From Prochlorococcus sp. scB243_495K23 (lineage in GTDB: Bacteria > Cyanobacteriota > Cyanobacteriia > PCC-6307 > Cyanobiaceae), in NCBI GenBank assembly GCA_000635495.1, contig JFLW01000001.1:1-64000 (forward strand): a DNA stretch of 64,000 nucleotides, read 5' to 3'. The notes under the pieces were generated by a model that worked only from the letters and a program-made list of their open reading frames with translations, had not been told where the DNA came from and made no database searches. Made by a program: the position numbers and the translations under genes. Below are positions 40,176 to 47,493 of the stretch, piece by piece; position 1 is the stretch's first letter, and every line of letters starts with the position of its first letter.

Positions 40176-40793
40176 TTAAAGAAGCTCTTTTATCGTATTG
40201 ATCCATTTATTTTGATCATCCGAATTATCTAAAATAATATCTGAGAATTTTCTTTTTTCTTCAAAACTTAATTGAAAATTTATCAATTCATCTGCCTCTT
40301 GCTCGCTTATTTTATCTCTTGTGATAAGTCTATTTTTTTGTAGTTCTCTAGGACATTTAACTAACCATATTTCATTGCATATATCTTCAAATTTTGCTTC
40401 AAACAATAATGGAATAACTAATATTATAGTTTGATTATTTCTGTATTGACTGCATTCTTCTATCATTCTTTCTTTAATTAAGGGGTGAAGTAGTTTTTCA
40501 ATCCATTCCTTGCTTGCTGAATGTTTAAAAATAATATTTCTTAAAAGTTTTCTGTTTATTTCCCTTTCTGAATTGCTTTTATTATCAATAATTTTATTTC
40601 CAAAATAATCTAAAATTTTCTTATATCCATATGTATTTGGTTTGATTAATTCTCTTGAAAAATGATCTGCATCTAATATTGGTATGTTTTTATGTTTTCT
40701 AATGTAATTAGTTATGGTTGTCTTCCCACTTGCAATACCTCCTGTTAAACCAATCCTTCTTTGGTCGTTTTTTAATTTTTGAAGAATATCCAT
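40176..40793 (-). CDS. coaE: Dephospho-CoA kinase
   Basis: Last step of coenzyme A synthesis. The 205-residue protein has the P-loop GLTGGIASGKTTITNYI, LDADHFSREL, LHPLIKERM and VIPLLFEAKFEDI with the usual LRxR-type region. The start ATG at 40793 follows normal family length; the stop lies 3 bp from the gatB stop (convergent). Confidence 0.95.
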   Translation of the reverse strand: MDILQKLKNDQRRIGLTGGIASGKTTITNYIRKHKNIPILDADHFSRELIKPNTYGYKKILDYFGNKIIDNKSNSEREINRKLLRNIIFKHSASKEWIEKLLHPLIKERMIEECSQYRNNQTIILVIPLLFEAKFEDICNEIWLVKCPRELQKNRLITRDKISEQEADELINFQLSFEEKRKFSDIILDNSDDQNKWINTIKELL

Positions 40794-40869
40794 ATAGTTT
40801 ATAATAATCTAATTACTTAGTTTCTTTAGTATTAAAGAGTAGTTAGTATGAATTAAAATACCAAAAAGT

Positions 40870-42108
40870 TTGAGCCAGTTAGATTCCAATTGGTCGTTTG
40901 TTGATGACAGTAAGGTAACACCTAAGGGGTTTCTTTTTGCTGGGATATCTGCTGGTTTAAAAGCTTCTAATAAAAAGGATTTAGCACTAATACTTGCTCC
41001 AGAAGGCAGTGTTTTTAGTGGGATGTTTACCCAATCAATAGTTCGAGCTTGTTGTGTGGATATTTGTGAGGAAAGGATTAAAACAACTTCAGGTTTTGTA
41101 AGAGCAATACTAATTAATTCTGGTCAAGCAAATGCCTGTACAGGAAATCTTGGCATTCAACATTTTAAAATTGCTACAGGAAAGATTGCGGAACTTTTAT
41201 CAATAAAAGAAGAAGAAGTTTTAATGTGCTCAACTGGTGTAATTGGTGTTCCAATACCAATAAATGATTTAGTAAAAAATTTACCGAATTTAGTTAGTGA
41301 TTTAAAGGGTAATAATTTTGAAAATGCAGCAGAAGCAATTTTAACTACTGATTTGACTTTGAAAAAAGTGTCAATAGAGACGATTATTCAAGGTAGAAAA
41401 ATAAAAATAGCAGGATTTGCAAAAGGTTCAGGAATGATTTACCCCAATATGGCTACAATGCTTGCTTTTCTAACCTGTGATGCAGGTATTCAAAAAGAAG
41501 AATGGGACAAAATGATTGCTATTGCGGTGCAAAAATCTTTTAATGCAATATCAGTTGATGGAGAGACAAGCACAAATGATTCTTTTGTTGGAATAAATAC
41601 AGGAGATAAAATTGAAAAAAGGTTTTTCCCAATCATCCAACAAGGGATTGATATTGTATGTCAGAACTTGGCAAAAAATATTGCAAGGGATGGAGAGGGA
41701 GCAAATTGTTTATTAGAAGTTTTGGTTCAAGGAGCAAAAAATACAGATGATGCAATTATGCTCGCGAAATCTATTTGTAATTCTGCTTTGGTAAAAACTG
41801 CGATACATGGTTGTGATCCAAATTGGGGACGAATCATTTCTGCTGCAGGTAATTCTGGAGTTAAATTTAATTTAAATGACGTTGACTTGTATATAGGAAA
41901 CGCCCACATTTTGGAAAAAGGCCAGTTAAATAAATATGATCCACAAAAAGTCACAGACTATATTAAGTCCAGAATGAAAGGTAGATATTTGGTAGATGAT
42001 ATTGTAAAAATTATGATTAATCTAAATTCTGGAGAATCGAAAGGCACAGCTTGGGGGTGCGATCTTTCTAAAAAATATGTTGAAATAAATAGTGAATATA
42101 CGACGTAG
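40870..42108 (+). CDS. argJ: Bifunctional glutamate N-acetyltransferase ArgJ
   Basis: Ornithine acetyltransferase/N-acetylglutamate synthase of the cyclic arginine pathway, autocleaved into two chains before T196 in NMATMLAF. The 412 residues include NSGQANACTG, STGVIGVPIP, VSVDGETSTNDS-type ISVDGETSTNDS, ARDGEGANCLLEV and CDPNWGRII. The start is TTG at 40870. The C-terminal codons YVEINSEYTT are intact, but a second diverged copy of VEINSEYTT plus stop occurs 1,679 bp downstream, suggesting that an insertion has replaced the original 3' end. Confidence 0.96.
   Translation: MSQLDSNWSFVDDSKVTPKGFLFAGISAGLKASNKKDLALILAPEGSVFSGMFTQSIVRACCVDICEERIKTTSGFVRAILINSGQANACTGNLGIQHFKIATGKIAELLSIKEEEVLMCSTGVIGVPIPINDLVKNLPNLVSDLKGNNFENAAEAILTTDLTLKKVSIETIIQGRKIKIAGFAKGSGMIYPNMATMLAFLTCDAGIQKEEWDKMIAIAVQKSFNAISVDGETSTNDSFVGINTGDKIEKRFFPIIQQGIDIVCQNLAKNIARDGEGANCLLEVLVQGAKNTDDAIMLAKSICNSALVKTAIHGCDPNWGRIISAAGNSGVKFNLNDVDLYIGNAHILEKGQLNKYDPQKVTDYIKSRMKGRYLVDDIVKIMINLNSGESKGTAWGCDLSKKYVEINSEYTT
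42082..42108 (+). repeat. Left copy of argJ 3'-end direct repeat (att-like)
   Basis: The last codons of argJ (EINSEYTT and stop). Its first 20 bases match 43761-43780 at 18 of 20 positions. With the preceding valine codon, both copies encode VEINSEYTT, and all six codon differences (including TAG/TGA) are synonymous. The pair brackets the YadA-like gene at a spacing of 1,679 bp. Confidence 0.8.
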
Positions 42109-42169
42109 TTTTTGTGATTTCTGGCATCGCTTAATATGACAATAAAAAATCTCTAAAAGAATACACACC

Positions 42170-42203
42170 TTTTGCGACTGTGATAATACTGTGATTATTA
42201 TTT
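42170..42203 (+). repeat. Left iteron-like block
   Basis: Contains two GTGAT(A/T)AT units at 42180 and 42191, 11 bp apart, within a stretch that aligns with 43663-43697 at about 30 of 34 positions with one gap. The right side also carries an exact copy of ACTGTGATTATTATTT. It lies between the argJ stop and the convergent YadA-like gene end. Confidence 0.75.
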
Positions 42204-42211
42204 CTACTCAA

Positions 42212-43393
42212 TTATGGCAATTTTATAGTCGCTAAATCTTTTGATCCGACTTTACCTAATGCTACTTTTTCAAGTCTCTCTAATCTTGCTAAAAGTTCTT
42301 GGTTCTTTTCTTCAAGTGAGACAATTTTCGTTTGGAATTCTTTTTCTTTCATACTTATAAGTTCTGAATTTACTGGTTTTCCTAATTTCCAAACAAATCC
42401 TGCTCTTGCAGAGAAAGTATCTTCGAAATCACCAGCATAATCTTGACCTGGAATAGTCATAGATGCCGCATAGTTAATTGATAATTTATTATTGACTTTA
42501 GAAGCGCACCCACCTGATAATGCAAAATTTCCTCCGTGAGTTCCACTTCCTAAACCGCAAGCAAGAGTTGTATCTGTAGGAACTGTTGGTAATCCAGTTA
42601 AAGCAGCACTTAATGCTCCTACATTATTAATTGATTGCTCTACATCTCTTCCATTAATCAGTAATTTAGTTCCGTTAGTGTAATCGATTGGAATTGGGTT
42701 ACCTGCAGCATCTTTTGCATATACTTTCTGCCTCCCATTTTCTTCTTTTGTAATCCATGAGTTTTGTCCAATATGTAATTCATCTCCAACATATTTAACT
42801 AAACTTTTTCCGGAAGTTCCTCCAGTGCTTATTCCATTTGCATCAACTTTCATTAATTCGTCCGTGCCAGTTCCTCCAAGCGTTATTTCATTTGAATTTG
42901 CGTTACAAGTAGTTCCATTATCAGATTCACACTGTTTATTAATTTGATCTTTTGTAGCAGTAGGCATAGTAACGAATATAGGCATTGCTCCATCTGGCAT
43001 TCCAGTAATAGTTATCCAATCATCTGCTAGAGTTTCTGTTTTAATATCAAAGACTCTTGCCCGTAATGGAAGGTCGCCACCCCTAGGCGGTTCTCTAAAG
43101 TAAATCTTTCCTTCAGCAGAATCTATTGCATATTGATCTGCACTAAAAGTTCCTGGTCCTCCATCTGGGTAAAGATTTTCAACTACTAATGATGCTGCAC
43201 CAGTGCTATCAATTTTATAAATATTGATTTGGGAACCCCCACCACTAATTGTTTTAGTTGGATCTTCTGCAACTGCATATGAAAATGCTCTCGTAATAGT
43301 GTCGATTGTATCTGCTTTTGTTGAGGTAAAAGGTGAGAAAATTATAGATGATGCAATAAAAGTATGAAAAAGATTTTTTGTTAATTTCTTCAT
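42212..43393 (-). CDS. Secreted protein with YadA-like anchor region and C-terminal coiled coil
   Basis: A 393-residue protein not recognised as a standard cyanobacterial gene. Signal peptide at about 1-27 (basic start, then hydrophobic FIASSIIFSPF, ending TKA). The middle is Gly/Thr/Asp-rich with few charged helices. Residues about 250-338 (NNVGALSAALTGLP, then GLGSGTHGGNFALSGGCASK, NNKLSINYAASM and FSARAGFVWKLGK) resemble the YadA-type membrane anchor of trimeric autotransporters. Unlike those, which end at the barrel, it continues with a heptad-like coiled coil (about 345-378, MKEKEFQTKIVSLEEKNQEL). Base composition looks less AT-rich than its neighbours. It is the only complete gene between the two argJ 3' ends. 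A role in surface display, adhesion or phage interaction is inference. Confidence 0.7.
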   Translation of the reverse strand: MKKLTKNLFHTFIASSIIFSPFTSTKADTIDTITRAFSYAVAEDPTKTISGGGSQINIYKIDSTGAASLVVENLYPDGGPGTFSADQYAIDSAEGKIYFREPPRGGDLPLRARVFDIKTETLADDWITITGMPDGAMPIFVTMPTATKDQINKQCESDNGTTCNANSNEITLGGTGTDELMKVDANGISTGGTSGKSLVKYVGDELHIGQNSWITKEENGRQKVYAKDAAGNPIPIDYTNGTKLLINGRDVEQSINNVGALSAALTGLPTVPTDTTLACGLGSGTHGGNFALSGGCASKVNNKLSINYAASMTIPGQDYAGDFEDTFSARAGFVWKLGKPVNSELISMKEKEFQTKIVSLEEKNQELLARLERLEKVALGKVGSKDLATIKLP

Positions 43394-43560
43394 TTTAAAA
43401 AAGTTTTATTCAAAGGATCATATGAAAATACTTGTATTAGTAAGTATATTTACTTACAAAATTCTAAAAATCTTAATTATTTGTTGCTTTATCTAGGAAA
43501 AAAGTAGAAGGTAATTTTTATCTCCCCTCTCAATGCTGAATACTCACCATTTGTAGAAAT

Positions 43561-43604
43561 GTGATTATTCTGTGATTATTCTGTGATTACGTATAAGATC
43601 ACAG
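43561..43604 (+). repeat. Tandem 11-bp direct repeat with an inverted copy
   Basis: GTGATTATTCT is repeated twice and a half (starts 43561, 43572, 43583). The third copy forms one arm of a dyad: CTGTGAT at 43581-43587 and ATCACAG at 43598-43604, a perfect 7-bp inverted repeat separated by 10 bp. Spacing of one helical turn suggests cooperative protein binding. The arm TGTGA recalls CRP-family sites, but the half-site spacing (12 bp instead of 6) does not fit. Confidence 0.75.
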
Positions 43605-43649
43605 AAATTAATCCTAATAATTTCAATGGTTTTTATATAAAAGTTAAAA

Positions 43650-43697
43650 ACTGTGATTATTATTTTGCCGACTGTGATTATGGTGTGATTATTTTTT
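43650..43697 (+). repeat. Right iteron-like block
   Basis: GTGATTAT units begin at 43653, 43674 and 43685 (spacings 21 and 11). The stretch 43663-43697 aligns with 42170-42203 at the other end of the segment, in the same orientation. Confidence 0.75.
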
Positions 43698-43757
43698 CGA
43701 AAACTGCTTTAGTGATAGCAATGGATTACAGCAAGGTGTATATACTATTTGCCCTAG

Positions 43758-43787
43758 GTAGAAATTAATAGCGAATATACTACTTGA
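43758..43787 (+). pseudogene. Remnant of a second argJ 3' end (right att-like repeat)
   Basis: Reads VEINSEYTT and stop (TGA) in one frame, the same residues as the argJ C-terminus, with synonymous substitutions in gtt/gta, ata/att, agt/agc and acg/act (twice). Immediately upstream the reading frame is closed (TAG at 43755), so no larger argJ fragment remains. It overlaps the last codons of the minus-strand small membrane protein gene, which suggests the original argJ ended here, convergently overlapping that gene, before the insertion. High confidence in the match, moderate in the interpretation. Confidence 0.75.
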
Positions 43788-44022
43788 GTTTTAGTAAATC
43801 TAATGGTAGATATTCATTAATATAGAGAAACAGTATTGTTAAAGTTCCAATTACAGAGCCTATAAAACCTCCAAAAAAATTAACTAATAATCCAGATTGT
43901 CTAATTATTGCTTCTTCTTTTTTTTCTTCTTCAAAATTAGGAGAATCAACTACTTTTAAGCGCTTATTGGTTGTTGGTTGTTTAAGTTGTTGGTGTCGGA
44001 TGAGGGCTTCGAAATCAGGCAT
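43780..44022 (-). CDS. Small single-span membrane protein overlapping parA-like gene
   Basis: From M at 44022 the product has 80 residues, MPDFEALIRHQQLKQPTTNK onwards; an alternative start at 44046 adds 8. A soluble, charged N-terminal half (SPNFEEEKKEEAIIRQ) is followed by one hydrophobic helix (LLVNFFGGFIGSVIGTLTILFLYI) and a short tail. Its 5' end overlaps the 3' end of the ParA-like gene by about 67 bp in another frame, so expression is probably coupled. It could be a membrane anchor or partner for the ATPase. Function unknown. Confidence 0.6.
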   Translation of the reverse strand: MPDFEALIRHQQLKQPTTNKRLKVVDSPNFEEEKKEEAIIRQSGLLVNFFGGFIGSVIGTLTILFLYINEYLPLDLLKLK

Positions 44023-44627
44023 GGAATTTGTGAGGCAATTGAACAATAAGCAGACCAGCCCGTCATTCGACGAGGATCTGATCTGCCTAAATCGTCTACA
44101 GCTTCAAATACAGCATTGCCGGAGGCTTCTGCTTTATCAAATGCTGAGAGTAAGGGTATAAATGTATCAAAAACATATAAACCAAAATTTTCTAGAGCTG
44201 CTTTAGCTTGTTGCGCTGCTTTTTGCTGTCTAAAATCAACTTTTACTATTACTACAGCATGGTTAACTTTTAAGTTGCTTAGTAAATTAGCTAGTTCAGC
44301 AGTTAATTCTACTGATCTTGCTTTTGCAGTTGTAGGTAAGATAACTAAATCTGAACCATACGCTAAGTGTTTAAGTTCTTCTTGATCACTGCTAGCTTGG
44401 CCATCAGTTATTACAATTTCTGATGATCTTGATGCTTTAGCAGCTGAATTGACGGGGAAAACTGGAAATGGAAGATTGCCTCTTGATGCGTATGCTAAAG
44501 CAGATCTATTCTTGTCGGCATCGACTATGCAAACTTTTTTACCTTTAGAATGCCAAACACTTGCAAGGTGAATACTTGTACAGGTCTTGGCCACCCCCCC
44601 TTTTTGTCCGCAAACGGTAATGAACAA
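43956..44627 (-). CDS. ParA/MinD-like P-loop ATPase (orphan)
   Basis: A 223-residue ATPase with the deviant Walker A motif GQKGGVAKTCTSIHLA (K-G-G-x-A-K-T), IVDADKNRSALAYA (switch/Asp), IVITDGQASS and LVILPTTAKARSVELTAELANLL. Small size and the absence of a ParB or DNA-binding gene nearby point to an orphan ParA-like protein rather than a classic chromosome partition system. The overlapping downstream membrane protein gene could supply localisation. The tail (after about 200) is Asn/Ser/Pro-rich. Confidence 0.88.
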   Translation of the reverse strand: MFITVCGQKGGVAKTCTSIHLASVWHSKGKKVCIVDADKNRSALAYASRGNLPFPVFPVNSAAKASRSSEIVITDGQASSDQEELKHLAYGSDLVILPTTAKARSVELTAELANLLSNLKVNHAVVIVKVDFRQQKAAQQAKAALENFGLYVFDTFIPLLSAFDKAEASGNAVFEAVDDLGRSDPRRMTGWSAYCSIASQIPCLISKPSSDTNNLNNQQPISA

Positions 44628-44777
44628 TTTTTTATTTTTATTTCTCTTACTTTGGAGAATAATTTCTTAATGTCAAGAGAAATTGATTTTTAATGCTTTA
44701 AAACTTATTTTTTGAAATATTTTAAAGAAGTTAATATTTTTAGATAACCTTATAAAGTTCCTTATTTAAATTGGCTA

Positions 44778-45740
44778 GTGGAGAAAAGAATTGGATTAGG
44801 TACGTGGTCTTGGGGGAATAAGCTTTTCTGGAATTACCAATCTACAAATGACGATGATTTACGTGAGACATATGATGAAGCGTTACGAAGAGGTTTCGAT
44901 CTAATTGATACTGCAGATTCTTACGGTACTGGGAATCTTCAGGGCAGAAGTGAATTGTTGATAGGAAAATTTTTACTAAATACTCCTTCAGCAAAGAAAA
45001 AAAGAATTCAAATAGCAACCAAACTTGCACCTTATCCCTGGAGAGTAGGTAACAGAGGCTTCAATAAACCTTTTTTGAAAAGTTTAGAGAGACTTAATAA
45101 CAAATTAGATATAGTGCAATTACATTGGTCAACTGCAAAATACAATCCTTGGCAGGAATTAGGGCTGTTGAATAATCTTTGCGATTTAAAAGATGAAGGC
45201 TTTGATTTTCAAATAGGTTTATCAAATATAGGCCCTAAAAGATTGATGAAATTAATTAATTTTTTAGCAAAAAGAGATCAGCACCTAAAGAGTGTTCAAA
45301 TACAGTTTTCTTTGCTTGCTCCCGATTTAGGAAAACAATATCAGGTAAAAAAAATTTGCGATGAAAATAATATTGATTTCTTTGCTTATAGTCCTTTGTC
45401 CTTTGGAATACTTTGTATTGATCCGGATAAAGAAGAAAATAAAGAAAAAAGTTTTATTCGTAATTCCTTATTTGAAAACTATAAAAAACCAACATATGAA
45501 TTGCGGAGGTGTCTAAAAAGAATTGCGTATCAAAGATCAGTTTCCCAAGCGCAAGTAGCAATTAATTGGTGTTGTTATCAAGGAACTATTCCACTAGTTG
45601 GAATGCGAAAAAAATCTCAAGTTATAGATGTATCTAATGTATTTAATTGGAATTTAAAAAAAAATGAGTTTAAAGTACTTCAGGAAGCTTCAAAAAAATG
45701 TTTAAAAAAAATGCCGAAAAATCCTTTTTCGAGTAATTAA
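44778..45740 (+). CDS. Aldo/keto reductase family protein
   Basis: NADPH-dependent oxidoreductase of 320 residues. GLGTWSWGN, FDLIDTADSYGTG (catalytic Asp and Tyr), KLAPYPW (catalytic Lys), LDIVQLHWS (catalytic His), IGLSNIGPKRL, FAYSPLSFGIL and the C-terminal AINWCCYQGTIPLVGMRKKSQV for cofactor binding. All four catalytic residues are present. The start is GTG at 44778. The substrate cannot be told. Confidence 0.92.
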   Translation: MEKRIGLGTWSWGNKLFWNYQSTNDDDLRETYDEALRRGFDLIDTADSYGTGNLQGRSELLIGKFLLNTPSAKKKRIQIATKLAPYPWRVGNRGFNKPFLKSLERLNNKLDIVQLHWSTAKYNPWQELGLLNNLCDLKDEGFDFQIGLSNIGPKRLMKLINFLAKRDQHLKSVQIQFSLLAPDLGKQYQVKKICDENNIDFFAYSPLSFGILCIDPDKEENKEKSFIRNSLFENYKKPTYELRRCLKRIAYQRSVSQAQVAINWCCYQGTIPLVGMRKKSQVIDVSNVFNWNLKKNEFKVLQEASKKCLKKMPKNPFSSN

Positions 45741-45748
45741 TTAAATTT

Positions 45749-45886
45749 TTAGCTAGATATGTTCTTATTTTTTTTGATTTGACAACCACTATTCCATAGT
45801 TCATTGGGAAATTTTTCACCAGTGAATCTAATAACTTTTGGTTTGAGATTTATTATCAAGTCATTTAGTTTTTTATTAGATTCCAT
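45749..45886 (-). CDS. Small hypothetical protein, 45 aa
   Basis: An ATG-initiated minus-strand ORF encoding MESNKKLNDLIINLKPKVIR and onward through FTGEKFPNELWNSGCQ to a basic end KKNKNISS. It lies between the aldo/keto reductase stop and the tmRNA gene. The composition (Trp, Cys, Pro and mixed charge) looks protein-like rather than random AT-rich noise, but I see no Shine-Dalgarno sequence and cannot assign a family. Confidence 0.45.
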   Translation of the reverse strand: MESNKKLNDLIINLKPKVIRFTGEKFPNELWNSGCQIKKNKNISS

Positions 45887-46041
45887 TTTGCAAGATTGGA
45901 TTTCTTAATAAGATAAATTAATTTAAAACTTATCTTCTCAGTATTTATACTTATAAAATTAAAAAAATTCTTTTTAATACAAGTAATTGCAGCAATATTT
46001 ACACACTCATAAATTATCTACTACAACTCCTTAGTTATTTA

Positions 46042-46068
46042 AAAAAGTGGAGCCCTTCCAGACTCCTC
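46042..46068 (-). terminator. Terminal hairpin of tmRNA gene
   Basis: On the minus strand GGAGTC-TGGAAG-GGCTCC forms a 6-bp stem (one G-U) followed by A, C and then six Ts. It fits an intrinsic terminator at the end of the coding piece, although the stem may also be part of the mature RNA. Confidence 0.6.
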
Positions 46069-46305
46069 GTATCATTTGGTTGATAAGGCTGATATAACCC
46101 CATCTCCTTTAGGATCAAGCAGCAACTGGTGCTGTTTGACGGGAGAAACTAACGATTTTGTTAGCATTTGTGTTTTTGCTCTAACCGAGCCGGCTTCAGT
46201 CACCTTCCTTATGCCCCGTCGAAACCATTACAACCCCAAATAGTGGAGTTGAGCGGAATCGAACCGCTGTCCGAAACATCGGTTGAGATCACCTAGTCCA
46301 ATTGG
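46042..46305 (-). ncRNA. ssrA: Permuted (two-piece) transfer-messenger RNA
   Basis: Rescues stalled ribosomes. Read on the minus strand, the acceptor piece comes first: T stem-loop AGCGG-TTCGATT-CCGCT, then acceptor strand CAACTCC and discriminator A at 46244. After only six bases (46238-46243) the coding piece begins at 46237 with GGGGTTG, pairing with CAACTCC (one G-U). Its tag frame at 46115-46165 encodes ANKIVSFSRQTAPVAA and stop, the cyanobacterial tag pattern. This order is the circularly permuted arrangement known for marine cyanobacteria, giving two RNA pieces after processing. CCA is not encoded in place (genome reads CTA). A hairpin GGAGTC/GGCTCC followed by a T-run ends the gene. 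Outer limits are approximate. Confidence 0.93.
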
Positions 46306-46367
46306 ACATTTATATTCTGACAGGCAAAATGGTTATTGAATAGTTTTTTTACTAAGTTTTATCGTAT

Positions 46368-47492
46368 ATGAATGTAGTGGCATCATCTCCAGCGGGATTA
46401 GAGAAATCTTTAGCAGAAGAAATTTCAAATTTAGGCGGCTTTAATATTAATACTTATAAAAGATTTATTAATTTTGAATGTGATTTTGAAACTTTTTATA
46501 GAGTTCATTTCTATTCCAGATTAGCTTTTCGTTTTTATAGAGAAATTGCAAGTTTTAATTGCTATGACAAGCAATCTTTATATGCGGGGGTTAGAGATTC
46601 ATTTGATTGGTTACATTGGTTGCACTTTGATAAAACGTTTAATGTTCAAGTGACTGGGAGAACATCTTCTTTAAGTCATACTCATTACACTGCTCTTGAA
46701 GTAAAAAATTCCATCACTGATTTGCAACAGGCAGTTTGGAATAAAAGATCAAATGTTTCTCTAGCTAATCCTGATTTTATAATTCATCTGCATTTAAATA
46801 ATAATAAAGCAATTCTCAGTCTTCAAAGCAGCGTTGAAAGCTTACACAAAAGAGGCTATAGACCCGCAATTGGAAATGCTCCATTAAAAGAAAATTTAGC
46901 TTCTGGATTGATAAATATGACTCAATGGAATGGCAAAGTTCCATTAATAGATTTTATGTGCGGTTCGGGAACTTTTTTAATTGAGGCAGTCAACCAATAC
47001 CTTGAAGTTCCCATAAATATTGATCAAGTATATCTTTTTGAGAATTGGTTGGACTTTAGGAAAGATATTTATCTTAATGAAAAAAATAAGGCAAAAAATA
47101 AAATTATAAATTATGAAAAATTGCCAACAATAATAGGATGTGAAATTAATAAAAAGGTTTTTGAGCAGGCGAATGTAAACATATCATTAGCTGGACTAGA
47201 AAATTATATTGAGCTTATAAATAATGATTTTTTAGCACTCCAATTAAGTTGTACACCTGGGATAATCATATGTAATCCTCCATACGGCAAAAAATTAGGC
47301 GATGAAAATGAATTGATTTATTTATATGAACAAATGGGAATCTTCCTAAAGAATAATTTTTCAGGTTGGGAATTTTGGCTGCTAAGTGGAAATCCAAAAC
47401 TAACAAAATATTTGAAAATGAAATCTTCATTGAAAATTCCTGTTAGTAATGGGGGAATAGATTGTAGATGGATAAAGTATTTAATAAGGTAA
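46368..47492 (+). CDS. THUMP-domain RNA methyltransferase (RlmL/Trm14-like)
   Basis: A 374-residue SAM-dependent methyltransferase. The N-terminal ferredoxin-like and THUMP region (VVASSPAGLEKSLAEEI through FNVQVTGRTSSLSHTHYTALEVKNSI) is followed by a Rossmann-type domain with SAM motif DFMCGSGTFLIEA and catalytic NPPYGKKLG. This resembles the N-terminal half of RlmL (23S rRNA m2G methylation) or archaeal Trm14. It starts about 60 bp from the 5' end of the tmRNA gene, divergently. Confidence 0.9.
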   Translation: MNVVASSPAGLEKSLAEEISNLGGFNINTYKRFINFECDFETFYRVHFYSRLAFRFYREIASFNCYDKQSLYAGVRDSFDWLHWLHFDKTFNVQVTGRTSSLSHTHYTALEVKNSITDLQQAVWNKRSNVSLANPDFIIHLHLNNNKAILSLQSSVESLHKRGYRPAIGNAPLKENLASGLINMTQWNGKVPLIDFMCGSGTFLIEAVNQYLEVPINIDQVYLFENWLDFRKDIYLNEKNKAKNKIINYEKLPTIIGCEINKKVFEQANVNISLAGLENYIELINNDFLALQLSCTPGIIICNPPYGKKLGDENELIYLYEQMGIFLKNNFSGWEFWLLSGNPKLTKYLKMKSSLKIPVSNGGIDCRWIKYLIR

Positions 47493-47493
47493 T

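Larger units (their letters stand above)
43394..43754. other. Non-coding stretch with repeat arrays
   Basis: About 360 bp between the YadA-like gene start and the argJ remnant. The first 165 bp must contain the promoter of the YadA-like gene, and I see no clear motif there. From 43561 on it is dominated by direct repeats of GTGATTATT and a dyad. A 61-codon GTG ORF at 43583-43768 overlaps the repeats and is judged non-coding because the repeats produce its residues (NCDYYFADCDYG). Confidence 0.6.

Noticed and set aside
43561-43697. Possible CRISPR array
   Set aside because: Units are 11 bp with variable small gaps and no spacer pattern; no cas genes are nearby.
43583-43768. 61-codon GTG ORF on the plus strand beside the argJ remnant
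   Set aside because: It is made largely of the repeat units and runs into the argJ remnant in a different frame; no protein-like pattern is seen.
42082-43790. Classic insertion sequence
   Set aside because: No transposase and no terminal inverted repeats are seen; the flanking repeats are the argJ 3' end in direct orientation.
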